NCBI RefSeq assembly: GCF_006517435.1
Contig: NZ_VHQG01000001.1
Location: 62,001 to 126,000, forward strand
Origin: Schumannella soli
Lineage (GTDB): Bacteria; Actinomycetota; Actinomycetes; Actinomycetales; Microbacteriaceae
DNA: 64,000 nucleotides
Reading direction: 5' to 3'
Of this stretch, positions 16,511 to 27,921 are shown one piece after another. A model generated the notes under the pieces. It was not told where the DNA came from and did not search any database. It was given only the letters and a program-made list of their open reading frames with translations. The first letter of the stretch is position 1. Each line of letters begins with the position of its first letter. Both the position numbers and the translations under genes were made by a program.

Positions 16511-17151
16511 GCCGCTCCCCCGCCCGCGGCGACGAGCGAGAGCCGCTGGTCGTCGGCGACGGCCTGCAGGAGGCGCGCGATCCGCTCGCGCGGAACCCTC
16601 AGCTCGACCGCCACGCTCGACGACCCGGCGACGAGACCCTTGTCATCGAGCACCTGCACGACGATCGCGTCGGCGGCGAGCACGCTGGGTGGAGCGGCCG
16701 TCTCGTCGTCGGCGCCGCGCTCGGCGGCGGTCGCGCCCCAGACGTCGACGACGGCGCCCGGGGTGATGGCCGAGCCGATGCGGCCGTCGACCTGCACGAC
16801 GAGCCGCGCCGCATCCACCTCGTCGTCGCCGCCGACCGCCTCGCGCGGCACGAGCTCGCCGCCGTGGATCGTGCGGGTGACGACGAGCCCGTCGCGCGGC
16901 AGCTGGCCCTCGCGCAGGTAGTGCGGATCGGCGCCGTCGAGTGCGACGCTGCGCAGCACGAGATCGTCGCGGCCCACTCGCTCGCCGGGCGTGAGGGTGC
17001 CGCCGGCGGCGTAGACGCGCACCGTGCGGTCGGTGGCCGCGACGACGCCGACGACGCCGGCGACCGAGACGAGCACGAGCGCGAGTCCGATGAGCAGGCG
17101 CGGGTCGATGAGACGTCGGCGACGAGGCGATTCGGTGGTCACGGATGACAT
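16507..17151 (-). CDS. SAF-domain membrane-anchored protein (CpaB/RcpC-like)
   Basis: A 214-residue protein with a basic N-terminus, one membrane segment (about 19-39) and an extracytoplasmic SAF domain (VRVYAAGGTLTPGERVGRDDLVLRSV...). This matches the N-terminal part of CpaB, which acts in Flp pilus assembly. It is translationally coupled to the TadZ-like gene. The upstream region carries a DnaA-box-like site and the divergent HTH gene. ATG 17151 has only a weak ribosome site, so the exact start is uncertain. Confidence 0.7.
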   Translation of the reverse strand: MSSVTTESPRRRRLIDPRLLIGLALVLVSVAGVVGVVAATDRTVRVYAAGGTLTPGERVGRDDLVLRSVALDGADPHYLREGQLPRDGLVVTRTIHGGELVPREAVGGDDEVDAARLVVQVDGRIGSAITPGAVVDVWGATAAERGADDETAAPPSVLAADAIVVQVLDDKGLVAGSSSVAVELRVPRERIARLLQAVADDQRLSLVAAGGGAA

Positions 17152-17182
17152 GGTGACGCCGATCGACGACGCCGCGCGGGAG

Positions 17183-17191
17183 TTATCCACA
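17183..17191 (+). promoter_or_regulatory. DnaA-box-like site TTATCCACA
   Basis: A perfect match to the 9-bp DnaA box (TTATNCACA) in the 90-bp space between the SAF gene and the divergent HTH gene. Confidence 0.5.
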
Positions 17192-17241
17192 GCCCACGGC
17201 CGACCGCTCCGACGCGCACGAGCCGGGCGCATACTCGACGT

Positions 17242-17529
17242 ATGGCCGGTGCCGATTCCTCCGCGAGCGTTGGTCGCTTCCTGACCCTCGCCGACACGGC
17301 GGAGGTGCTCAACATCTCGCTCGGCCAGGCCTACACGCTCGTGCGCACGGGCGAGCTGCCGGCGATCAAGGTCGGCGCGCGCGGGCAGTGGCGCGTCGAG
17401 CGCTCCGTGCTCGAGTCGTACATCGAGGCGAAGTACGAGGAGACGCGCCGGCTGAACCGCTGGAACCAGTCGGACCTCGGCGACGCCGCCGGGATCGTCG
17501 AGATGTTCGGCCGCGACGCGCGATTCTGA
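17242..17529 (+). CDS. Excisionase-type helix-turn-helix DNA-binding protein
   Basis: A 95-residue protein with an AlpA/Xis-like winged helix: LTLADTAEVLNISLGQAYTL (helix-turn-helix, 14-33), then GELPAIKVGARGQWRVERSVLESYI, the standard excisionase wing. The C-terminal 30 residues are charged and unclassified. No integrase or phage gene accompanies it, so it is more likely a chromosomal regulator. ATG 17242 follows CATACT by six bases, consistent with a leaderless mRNA. It diverges from the SAF/TadZ pair. Confidence 0.82.
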   Translation: MAGADSSASVGRFLTLADTAEVLNISLGQAYTLVRTGELPAIKVGARGQWRVERSVLESYIEAKYEETRRLNRWNQSDLGDAAGIVEMFGRDARF

Positions 17530-17615
17530 CGTCCACGCCCGCGCCCGCGCCCGCGCCGAGGCAGCAGGCCGACGTGCGCGCCGCCGGCGCCATCCGTGCC
17601 CGACCGGTCCGTCGT

Positions 17616-18209
17616 TCAGTAGCGCACGAGCAGCACCTCGCCGAAGGGGACGAGCAGCGTGCGCCGCACGGCTCGCCCGCGGCGCTGCGCACCGGGTTCG
17701 TGCTCGGCGAGGTCGAGATGGTCGCGGCCGATCCGGTCGATCGTGCCGTGCAGGCGGCCCCAGCTGGTCACCAGATCGACCGGACTGCGGCGTCGACTGA
17801 GCTCACGCAGCACGAAGCCGAGCCCGAGGCGTGCCGAGAGAGCGGGCTGGGGATCGCCGACCGGCGGCGCGCCGAGGCTCACGGCGAGCTGGTCGCCGCG
17901 CGGCGCGACGGCGCCGATCGACGAGAGCGGCAGGATGCAGGCGGCGCGCACCCGGGTGTCGCCGCGCAGCTCTCCCGCGACCCAGTCGCGTCCCGACGAT
18001 GCGACGGCGAGCAGGATGCGCGAGCCGTCGCGCAGCAGCAGGTCGAGCTCGGCTCCGGCGTCAGCGCGCACCATCTCGGTGAGACGATCGCGCAGGGCCA
18101 GGCGGCCGAGGCGGAGGCGCTCCTCCTCGGCGACGAGATCGGACTGCTCCGCGTCGAGCTCCTGCTCGAGCTGGCTCTCCAGATCGTCGAACAGGCGGTC
18201 CCAGCGCAT
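17616..18209 (-). CDS. Conserved actinobacterial protein of unknown function
   Basis: A 197-residue soluble protein. The N-terminal third is charged and probably helical (DDLESQLEQELDAEQ); the middle and C-terminal parts are beta-rich, ending LVPFGEVLLVRY, with the segment WGRLHGTIDRIGRDHLDLAEH resembling an Sm/Lsm-like strand pattern. I cannot name the family. ATG 18209 follows TACCGT by six bases and has no Shine-Dalgarno. It is convergent with the HTH gene and divergent from the Rv3235-like gene. Confidence 0.7.
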   Translation of the reverse strand: MRWDRLFDDLESQLEQELDAEQSDLVAEEERLRLGRLALRDRLTEMVRADAGAELDLLLRDGSRILLAVASSGRDWVAGELRGDTRVRAACILPLSSIGAVAPRGDQLAVSLGAPPVGDPQPALSARLGLGFVLRELSRRRSPVDLVTSWGRLHGTIDRIGRDHLDLAEHEPGAQRRGRAVRRTLLVPFGEVLLVRY

Positions 18210-18248
18210 GCGGGCACGGTAGCGACAGACCCGGATGCCGCGGGCGCG

Positions 18249-18288
18249 TTATCCACAGGCGTCGCGGATGCCGTCACAGTTCTCCACA
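18249..18288 (+). promoter_or_regulatory. Two DnaA-box-like sites
   Basis: TTATCCACA (18249-18257) is a perfect DnaA box, and TTCTCCACA (18280-18288) is a one-mismatch copy in the same direction, both in the divergent intergenic region before the Rv3235-like gene. Confidence 0.5.
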
Positions 18289-18340
18289 ATGTGACTGATC
18301 CTCTGGACGCATCCGCCGCCGGCATGGTTGAGTGAACATC

Positions 18341-18356
18341 ACCCCCGAACGGGGGT
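18341..18356. promoter_or_regulatory. Perfect palindrome ACCCCCGAACGGGGGT before the Rv3235-like gene
   Basis: Six-bp arms flank GAAC; TAGACG directly follows and may be a -10. The hairpin or operator lies about 40 bp upstream of the start codon at 18395. No known regulator motif matches with confidence. Confidence 0.45.
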
Positions 18357-18394
18357 AGACGCACTCCTTCCTCTCTCTAGGCCAGGTGAACCGC

Positions 18395-18847
18395 ATGTCC
18401 GAAGCCCGCCCCGCTCTCGCCGTCGTCGACGGCACCTCGGCTCGGGCTCCACGCGGTCGCTACGACGCCGACACCTGGTTCGGGCACCAGCCGTCCCGCA
18501 CCGACGATCTGCCCGACCCGCAGCCGCTGCTCGAGAACCTCACTCGGTGCGTGATCGAGATCCTCGCCGGAGCGCGCGAGCTCGAGCAGATCGCACGCTG
18601 GGTCGACGACAACGTCTACAAGCACCTGCTGAAACGGGTCGTGCTCAGCACCCGCGCGCGGCAGGCCCGCGGCGCCAAGCCGGTGCGGCCTGCCGTCGCC
18701 ATCGGCTCGGTGATCGTCACGCACCCGGCCGACGGTGTGGTCGAGGCGACCGTGATCGTGCTGGGTCGCGGGCGGGCGCGGGCTGTCGCCTTCCGACTGG
18801 AGGGCCTGGACCGGCGCTGGCGCGCGACGGCGATCCACGTGCTCTGA
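18395..18847 (+). CDS. Rv3235-family (DUF6459-like) protein
   Basis: A 150-residue basic protein. After a disordered 50-residue start comes a compact region: LLENLTRCVIEILAGARELEQIARWVDDNVYKHLLKRV, then three beta strands ending DRRWRATAIHVL. This is the pattern of the actinobacterial Rv3235-like family found beside secA. Function is unknown; a nucleic-acid or SecA-associated role has not been shown. ATG 18395 has AGGTGA six bases upstream and is preferred over the GTG at 18386. It converges on secA. Confidence 0.7.
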   Translation: MSEARPALAVVDGTSARAPRGRYDADTWFGHQPSRTDDLPDPQPLLENLTRCVIEILAGARELEQIARWVDDNVYKHLLKRVVLSTRARQARGAKPVRPAVAIGSVIVTHPADGVVEATVIVLGRGRARAVAFRLEGLDRRWRATAIHVL

Positions 18848-18954
18848 CGCTCGGCGCCGCGGCGGCGACCCACTGCCACGGACACGCCGGCGCCAGTGCC
18901 AGTGCCAGTGCGAACAGCAGCAGCAGCCACGCCGAGCACGACCCCGACCACGAC

Positions 18955-18991
18955 GCGAGGGCGGGCGATCATCTCGATCGCCCGCCCTCGC
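18955..18991. terminator. 16-bp perfect hairpin between the Rv3235-like gene and secA
   Basis: 18955-18970 and 18976-18991 are perfect complements (GCGAGGGCGGGCGATC on the left) around ATCTC. Placed between convergent genes, it is a likely bidirectional terminator. A GCCAGT triplicate precedes it at about 18892. Confidence 0.65.
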
Positions 18992-19038
18992 GGCGTGTCG
19001 GCCCGGCGGCGGAACGCCTCGGCGCCCCGCCGCCCTGC

Positions 19039-21861
<2,823 letters not shown>

Positions 21862-21998
21862 AGCGACTCCGTTTCCGTTGAGCGGCACGCGGCATCGCCG
21901 CTGTTACCAGCGCGTTACTCTACCAATCCGCCGCGCCGGGATCCTGGGCCTCGCTGGCCCCCGAGCGGGGCCGCCGCAGCGAGCGCCCCGGACATGCC

Positions 21999-22030
21999 GC
22001 GGGGCGGCGACCCGAAAGCCGCCGCCCCGC
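21999..22030 (-). terminator. Hairpin between hpf and secA
   Basis: GCGGGGCGGCG (21999-22009) pairs perfectly with CGCCGCCCCGC (22020-22030) around a 10-base loop, just past the hpf stop on the minus strand. It may terminate or attenuate transcription into secA. There is no T-run. Confidence 0.5.
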
Positions 22031-22045
22031 ACCGTCGTGATGTCG

Positions 22046-22705
22046 TCAGCGCTGGCCGACCAGCTCGTCGGCCGACTCCTCGAGTCCGATGACGCCGTAG
22101 TCCCAGCCCTTGCGCCGGTAGACGACGCTCGGGCGGTCGGTGCGCGCGTCGATGAAGAGGAAGAAGTCGTGGCCGACCAGCTCCATGTGGTCGACCGCAT
22201 CCTCTTGCGTCATGCGACTCGCGGGGAAGACCTTCTGCCGGATGACGACCGGGCTCCAGTCCTGCTCCTCCTCGACCTGGATGGGGACGCTGCCCGTCGC
22301 GACGGCCTCGATCGCCTCGGCGGAGGCCGCCTCGAGACCGGCGGTGCGGAAGCCGTCGGCGCTCGCCTCGCGCAGCGAGGTGGGGCGGTGCTGGCCGCGG
22401 TGCACCTTCTTGCGGTCTTTCGCCTGTCGGATGCGCTCGACCATCTTGTCGAGCGCGAGGTCGAAGGCGGCGTACTTGTCGCCGGCGCCGGCCTCGGCGC
22501 GCACGATCGGTCCCGGTCCGATGAGGGTCAGCTCGACGCGATCATCGCCGGTCGATCCCCCGGCTTTCTCATGATGGCGACACACCTTGATCTCGAGAGC
22601 GAGCGCCTTCTCGGCGAGCTTCGCGACCTTGTCGGCCTTCTCGGTGGCGTAATCCTCGAACCGCTCCGGGATTCCGACCCCCCGGCCGGTGATCGTGACG
22701 TCCAT
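22046..22705 (-). CDS. hpf: Long-form ribosome hibernation promoting factor
   Basis: A 219-residue protein that dimerises 70S ribosomes into inactive 100S particles in stationary phase. The N-terminal HPF/YfiA domain (1-110) begins MDVTITGRGVGIPERFEDYA and has the basic surface ERIRQAKDRKKVHRG; the C-terminal dimerisation domain (about 155-215) has PVVIRQKVF, GHDFFLFIDA and VVYRRKGWDYGVI. ATG 22705 has AGGAGG upstream. The order comF-hpf-secA matches M. tuberculosis. Confidence 0.95.
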   Translation of the reverse strand: MDVTITGRGVGIPERFEDYATEKADKVAKLAEKALALEIKVCRHHEKAGGSTGDDRVELTLIGPGPIVRAEAGAGDKYAAFDLALDKMVERIRQAKDRKKVHRGQHRPTSLREASADGFRTAGLEAASAEAIEAVATGSVPIQVEEEQDWSPVVIRQKVFPASRMTQEDAVDHMELVGHDFFLFIDARTDRPSVVYRRKGWDYGVIGLEESADELVGQR

Positions 22706-22843
22706 GCGCGACCTCCTGTCTCCGGCGTGTGCTCCGCCCGGTTCCAGGCGGTCATCCCTTCACGCCGTGTTGGTGGAGCCACGCTATCCCCGCCGACCCC
22801 GCGTTGTCACGACCCGTTCTCGGTGCATCTGCTTGGAAGTGCG

Positions 22844-23626
22844 TCAGCGTTCACCCTCCCCTCGCGCGGCGCCTCGACGAGACCCTCGGAACAGCTTCGG
22901 CGTCGACGCCACGACGATCGCTCCGACGACCTCGCCGCCGGCCTCGCGCACCGCGCGAGCCGCCTCGAGCAGCGTCGCTCCGGTCGTCACGACGTCGTCG
23001 ACGAGCACCAGGCGGCGGCCGTCGAGCCGCGTCGTGGCGCGCATCGCCCCGCGCAGGTTCTCGGCGCGGGCGTCGACACCGAGCTGCTTCTGCCGGGCCG
23101 AGCGCGCGGCGACCCTCAGCAGCGAGCGCGTGCGGAGTCCGGCGCGGGAGGCCAGCTGCGCCACCGGCTCGCGACCGCGGCGGCGGAAGGCTCGGCGCGA
23201 CGCGGGCACCCGGCACAGCTCGAGCGTGGGGATCGGCTCGGCGGGTCCGGCGGACTCGGTCAGGCCCTCGGGCAGCAGCTCGGCGAGGCGGGACGCGGCC
23301 GCGGCGAGCGACGGCGCGAGGGCGCCGAGCAATTCGGTTCGCTCCTGCTCCTTGAGCGCGACGAGCGCACGGCGAGCGACCCCGCCGTAGGAGAGACCCG
23401 CGACGACGAGCAAGGGCGGCCCGGACCCGGTGTCGAGGCGCCGTTCGTGCGGCAGCGGATCCAGCTCACCGCGGCAGTCGTCGCAGAGCGCGCGGTCGGC
23501 GACGCCGCAGCCGACGCAGTCCACGGGCAGCACGACGGCGAGCGCGTCGAGCAGCGCCGAACGGACGGCGGCCCAGCGCCGCGGCCCGCGCTCCGACGGC
23601 TCGGCTCGGGATTCGGGATCGCTCAT
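22844..23626 (-). CDS. comF: ComF-family phosphoribosyltransferase-like protein
   Basis: A 260-residue protein with a Cys4 zinc-binding start (DCVGCGVADRALCDDC, about 36-51), a middle region with GLSYGGVARRALVALK, and a PRTase fold containing the PRPP loop LVLVDDVVTTGATL near the C-terminus. ComF proteins act with a helicase in DNA uptake; most actinobacterial copies lie next to hpf with no competence gene nearby, as here. ATG 23626 lacks a good ribosome site. Confidence 0.88.
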   Translation of the reverse strand: MSDPESRAEPSERGPRRWAAVRSALLDALAVVLPVDCVGCGVADRALCDDCRGELDPLPHERRLDTGSGPPLLVVAGLSYGGVARRALVALKEQERTELLGALAPSLAAAASRLAELLPEGLTESAGPAEPIPTLELCRVPASRRAFRRRGREPVAQLASRAGLRTRSLLRVAARSARQKQLGVDARAENLRGAMRATTRLDGRRLVLVDDVVTTGATLLEAARAVREAGGEVVGAIVVASTPKLFRGSRRGAARGEGER

Positions 23627-23738
23627 CCACCCAGCGTGCGGGGCCACGCGTCCTCCTCGGACTCGCTGACCCGCATCCGTGCAGATCACGCTCCACCCAC
23701 GGCTGGGGAGGGATGACCGGGCCGAGCCCGTCGGACCG

Positions 23739-25445
23739 CTACTGCTGGGTCGCGAGCACCGAGGCGGTCAGCCCGGTCGCCTGCCAGCCGGCGCCGCCGC
23801 GCTGCATGACGCGTCCGTCGGCGCCGAGCACGCGCAGGCCCCCGGACCCGCCGTTGCCGCCGACGATGCGCACCCCCGAGTCGAGGCGGCCGGTGTCGGT
23901 CGACTTGCCGCCGATCTGCAGCACCCGCACCTGATCGCCGCCATCGGCGCGGCTGCTGAGCACGGCGACGTTCGTGCCGTCGACCCAGGCGGAGTCGACG
24001 ATCGCGCCCGTCGTCGACGGCAGCGGCAGCTCGAGCGCCGCGCCGAGCCGCACGGGGACGCCCTGCCCGTCACGCTGCACGGCCGCGACGAGCACGACCG
24101 GGCCGGTGGGGGTGTTGAGCGAGAGGATCACCCGCGCGCCGTCGCGCGCCACCTCGAGGTCGGCCAGACGGGCGCCCGCCGGGGGCGGCGACGAGAGCGC
24201 GACGGCGTGCTGGGTGCCCTGACCGTCGACGGCGATGAGCGCTGCCGGGTTCGCGGCCGGAGCCGACCAGATGAACCCCTGCGGGTCGATGCCGGGCGCG
24301 ACGAGGCCCGAACGGCCGTCGACGACCCCGGAGGCGCTCGTCGCGACCACCCGCGACACGCCGGCCGCCGAGAGCAGGGCGACCGAGCTCTGGTCACGGT
24401 CGAGGGCGACGGCGGTCGGCGCGAGCGCGACGACGCGGTCGCTGAGCCCGCCGAGGTCGCGCACCCCGCCCGGCGCCAGGTAGCCGAAGGCGCCCTCGCG
24501 GATGCCGAGCGGCGAGCTGTCGACCTGCGGATCCGAGTCGACGCCCGTGGCGGGCCCGCCCGGCACATCCACGACGATGTCGCCGACGGTCATCTCGGCG
24601 CTGGTGACCGTGTTGAGGCTGCGCAGGCTCGTCTCGAGCTGCAGCAGCATCCGCCGCTTCTGCACGCTGGATTCGCCGAGCACCCCGTCGCTCACGTCGA
24701 CCCGGGCGGTGCCGTCGTCGCCGACGGTGACCCGGTTGCCGCCGAGCTGCGTTCCGCTCGGGAACGCGCTGATCACGGCGCCCGATCCGAGCCAGGATGC
24801 CGGCCCCTGCAGCAGAGTGCGCACGATGCGCTCCGAGGTCGAGGGCAGCGTCGGGAACCAGCGCAGGTCGGGCACGAGGAAGTCGCCGCTGGGGTCGAAG
24901 AAGTAGAGCGGGTAGGCGGCGAAGATGAGCGAGAAGTTGCCCGGCGAGAGCACGGTGCCGTCGGGGGCCTCGGCGATGCGCCACTGCCCCTTCTCCTTGA
25001 CGAAGCGGAAGCTCATCGAGTCGACGACCGAGCCCGGCAGTGCGCGGTACTGGCCCGTCGCATCCACCCGCGCGGTCACGGTCGTCGCGAGGCTGAGGGT
25101 GTCGTCGGTCTCGCGCTCGATCGTGTCGTCGCTGCCGTCGGAGATCGTGACGGCGGCGTTGGGGTTCCACGAGGAGGAGAAGTCGGTGGTGAGGAAGCTG
25201 CGGGCGACGGCGTAGCGATCGTCGGGGCCGAGGCCGGCGCGCAGGAATCCGCGCAGGATCTCCTCCTGGCTGTCGCCCTTCTGCGGACCCCGCGGCAGGT
25301 AGGCGAAGCCGCCGTCGCTCGAGTCGTCGCTCTGCTTCTCGTGCGCGGTCACCCCGCCGGAGGTGGGGATGCTGACGCAGCCGGCGAGCAGGGCGAGCGC
25401 GGCGGCTGCGGCGGCGAGCAGGGCGAGCGGGCGGCGCGCGGTCAC
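23739..25445 (-). CDS. lpqB: Lipoprotein LpqB
   Basis: A 568-residue surface lipoprotein that modulates the MtrAB two-component system. The signal ends LLAGC (Cys23). A GerMN domain follows (around 45-300, including IAEAPDGTVLSPGNFSLIF-like core elements) and then a C-terminal beta-propeller region rich in Val/Asp. The GTG start overlaps the mtrB stop by four bases. Confidence 0.93.
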   Translation of the reverse strand: MTARRPLALLAAAAAALALLAGCVSIPTSGGVTAHEKQSDDSSDGGFAYLPRGPQKGDSQEEILRGFLRAGLGPDDRYAVARSFLTTDFSSSWNPNAAVTISDGSDDTIERETDDTLSLATTVTARVDATGQYRALPGSVVDSMSFRFVKEKGQWRIAEAPDGTVLSPGNFSLIFAAYPLYFFDPSGDFLVPDLRWFPTLPSTSERIVRTLLQGPASWLGSGAVISAFPSGTQLGGNRVTVGDDGTARVDVSDGVLGESSVQKRRMLLQLETSLRSLNTVTSAEMTVGDIVVDVPGGPATGVDSDPQVDSSPLGIREGAFGYLAPGGVRDLGGLSDRVVALAPTAVALDRDQSSVALLSAAGVSRVVATSASGVVDGRSGLVAPGIDPQGFIWSAPAANPAALIAVDGQGTQHAVALSSPPPAGARLADLEVARDGARVILSLNTPTGPVVLVAAVQRDGQGVPVRLGAALELPLPSTTGAIVDSAWVDGTNVAVLSSRADGGDQVRVLQIGGKSTDTGRLDSGVRIVGGNGGSGGLRVLGADGRVMQRGGAGWQATGLTASVLATQQ

Positions 25446-27067
25446 GAGTCCGCCTCCTCGGGGGCGGCGACGGTGGAGTCGAGTCCGTCATCGGGCGGCA
25501 GGCCGAGCGGCGACTCCCCCGGCTCCTCCCCGCGGCGGCGCGGCAGCGTCAGCCGGAAGCAGCTGCCCTCGCCCTGCCGCGACCAGACCTCGAGCCGTCC
25601 GGTGTGCAGCACCGCGTCCTCGAGGGCGATCGCCAGGCCGAGACCCGTTCCCCCGGTGCGGCGCTGACGGGACGGATCGGCGCGCCAGAAGCGGTCGAAG
25701 ACGCGCTCGACCTCCTCGCCGGTCATGCCGATGCCGTAGTCGCGCACGGCGATCGCCACCGCATCCTTGTCGCTGTCGACGTGCACGACGATCGGCAGCC
25801 CCTCGCCGTGGTCGATCGCGTTGCCGAGCAGGTTCTGCAGGATGCGGCGGATGCGGCGCGAGTCGACATCCGCCTCGAAGTAGCCGCCCGGCGCGACGAG
25901 GCGCAGCTCGCTGCCGCGCTCGAGCGCGAGCGGCTGCACGGCCTCGATCGCGTCTTCCGCGAGGCGCACCAGGTTGGTCGGCTCGGTCTCGAGCTGCACG
26001 GCGCCGGCGTCGTAGCGGCTCATCTCGAGCAGGTCGCCGAGCAGCACCTCGAAGCGCTCGGTCTGCGTGTTCAGCAGCTCGGCGGCGCGCGCCGTGGCCG
26101 GCGGGAAGTCGTCGCGCTGGTCGTAGAGCACCGACCCGGCGAGGCGGATCGTGGTGAGCGGGGTGCGCAGCTCGTGCGACACGTCGGAGACGAAGCGCTG
26201 CTGCACGCGCGAGAGATCGGCGAGCTGGCGGATCTGGCGCTGCATGCTGTCGGCCATCCCGTTGAAGGAGCGCGCCAGCGTCGCCAGCACGTCGTCGCCG
26301 CGCACCGGGATGCGCTGGTCGAGCTCGCCCGCCGCGAGCCGCTGGCTCGTGAGGGCCGCGACGCGCACGGGCCGCACGACGAGGCGCACGACCGCGTAGG
26401 AGACCGCCGCGATGAGGAAGACCAGCGCGACCCCGCCGATCGCGATGGTGCGCTGCACGAAGTCGAGCGTGGTCTGCACGTCGCGCAGGTTGTAGACGAC
26501 GAAGAGCTCGTAGCGGCCGCCGCCGGGCACGTCGAGCACGCTGCCGGTGATGATGCCGGGATCGCCGCCGCCCTCCTCGCCGGCGATCGCGAGCGGCTGC
26601 GAGTAGACCTCGCCGCGCGCGTCCGCATCCACCGCCGAGCGCAGCGCCGCGCTGACCATCGTGTCTTCGTCGAAACCGCGGCTGACCAGGTTCTGCATGA
26701 CGACGGGCCCGTCCTGGCCGGCGACCCGCAGCATCGCCACGAGGGTTCCGCCCGGGCTCGTCGTGCTGCGCGCGATCGCCTCGCGCGCGCTCGACTGGGC
26801 CTGATCGAAGTCCTGCGAGTCGCTCAGCTCGGCGGCGTTGCTGAACTCGTTCTGGGCGTTCTCGGTGGCGCGCTCCGACTCCGCGACGACCTGGTCGCGG
26901 CGCGAGTCGAAGAGGTTGCTGCGCACGCTGGTGGAGATGAACCCGCCGATGACGGTCACCGCGAGACCGGAGAGCAGGATGGTGGCGAACACCGTGCGCA
27001 GCTGCAGCGAGGTGCGCCAGGTGCGCAGCGCCCGATCCAGCCACAGGCGCAGCGAGAGCCGGTTCAC
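25442..27067 (-). CDS. mtrB: Sensor histidine kinase MtrB
   Basis: A 541-residue membrane kinase: TM1 (about 27-49), an extracytoplasmic loop of about 150 residues, TM2 (about 205-228), a HAMP domain, HisKA with VSHELRTPLTTIRLA near 300, and HATPase_c with NLLGNAIDHG and GTGLGLAIA. It phosphorylates MtrA in response to division-site or envelope signals. The GTG at 27067 lies 34 bp after the mtrA stop. The C-terminal tail is acidic and disordered. Confidence 0.95.
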   Translation of the reverse strand: MNRLSLRLWLDRALRTWRTSLQLRTVFATILLSGLAVTVIGGFISTSVRSNLFDSRRDQVVAESERATENAQNEFSNAAELSDSQDFDQAQSSAREAIARSTTSPGGTLVAMLRVAGQDGPVVMQNLVSRGFDEDTMVSAALRSAVDADARGEVYSQPLAIAGEEGGGDPGIITGSVLDVPGGGRYELFVVYNLRDVQTTLDFVQRTIAIGGVALVFLIAAVSYAVVRLVVRPVRVAALTSQRLAAGELDQRIPVRGDDVLATLARSFNGMADSMQRQIRQLADLSRVQQRFVSDVSHELRTPLTTIRLAGSVLYDQRDDFPPATARAAELLNTQTERFEVLLGDLLEMSRYDAGAVQLETEPTNLVRLAEDAIEAVQPLALERGSELRLVAPGGYFEADVDSRRIRRILQNLLGNAIDHGEGLPIVVHVDSDKDAVAIAVRDYGIGMTGEEVERVFDRFWRADPSRQRRTGGTGLGLAIALEDAVLHTGRLEVWSRQGEGSCFRLTLPRRRGEEPGESPLGLPPDDGLDSTVAAPEEADS

Positions 27068-27101
27068 GACCGGAGCCGATCCATGGCTCGGCGCGCCGCG
27101 C

Positions 27102-27785
27102 TCAGGCCGCGCCGCCGCCGGCGCGGTATCCCACGCCGCGCACGGTCGTGACGATGCGGGGGTTGTCGGGATCGTGCTCGACCTTGGCGCGCAGACGCTG
27201 CACGTGCACGTTCACGAGGCGGGTGTCGGCCTTGTAGTGGTAGCCCCACACCTGCTCGAGCAGCATCTCGCGGGTGAACACCTGCTGCGGCTTCGCGGCG
27301 AGCGCGAGCAGCAGCTGGAACTCGAGCGGCGTGAGGTTGATGCGGTCGTCGCCGCGGCGCACCTCGTGGCCGGCGACGTCGATGATGAGGTCGCCGACGG
27401 CGATCGTCTCGGATGCCGCGGGCTGGCTGGGGCGCAGCCGGGTGCGCACTCGGGCGACGAGCTCCTTCGGGTTGAAGGGCTTGACCACGTAGTCGTCGGC
27501 GCCGCTCTCGAGGCCGCGCACGACATCCGCGGTGTCGGTCTTGGCGGTGAGCATGATGATCGGCACGCCGCTCTCGGCACGGATGTCGGAGCAGACCTGG
27601 ATGCCGTCGCGGCCCGGCAGCATGACGTCGAGCAGCACGAGATCGGGGCGCACGGAGCGGAATTCGGCGAGCGCGGCGGATCCGTCGGAGCAGAACGCGG
27701 GGTCGAAGCCCTCGGCGCGCAGGACGATGCCGATCATCTCGGCGAGCGCGGTGTCATCGTCGACAACCAGGATTCGCGCGTTCAT
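27102..27785 (-). CDS. mtrA: Response regulator MtrA
   Basis: A 227-residue OmpR-family regulator. The receiver domain has acidic pocket D9-D10-D11, phosphorylated Asp53 (LVLLDVMLPG), Thr80 and Lys102 (VVKPF); the winged helix spans about 130-225, with LLEQVWGYHYKADTRLVNVHV. It regulates cell-wall and division genes and is essential in mycobacteria. A TAATCT -10 candidate lies at 27853-27848 on the minus strand, about 63 bases upstream of the start. Confidence 0.96.
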   Translation of the reverse strand: MNARILVVDDDTALAEMIGIVLRAEGFDPAFCSDGSAALAEFRSVRPDLVLLDVMLPGRDGIQVCSDIRAESGVPIIMLTAKTDTADVVRGLESGADDYVVKPFNPKELVARVRTRLRPSQPAASETIAVGDLIIDVAGHEVRRGDDRINLTPLEFQLLLALAAKPQQVFTREMLLEQVWGYHYKADTRLVNVHVQRLRAKVEHDPDNPRIVTTVRGVGYRAGGGAA

Positions 27786-27921
27786 GTACCTCGTCGCTTC
27801 GGGTTCGGGGGCGGATGACCCCGGGGGCCCGCCGACTTCTCACCTCCAGATTAGTCGAGTGTGGAAACATGGCTGAGGATCACCCCGTTTCGGGGCCACG
27901 ACACGGGCGGGAGGGGCTCTC

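Noticed and set aside
17242-17529. Excisionase of an integrated element
   Set aside because: The fold fits, but there is no integrase, attachment-site repeat or other mobile gene nearby and base composition does not change.
17530-17615. GC-rich hexamer run (GCCCGC repeats) as a regulatory repeat
   Set aside because: Only about three units between convergent genes; expected by chance at this GC content.
17183-18288. Chromosomal replication origin
   Set aside because: Three DnaA-like boxes spread over 1.1 kb of coding DNA, without dnaA/dnaN, gyrase genes or an AT-rich element, do not make oriC.
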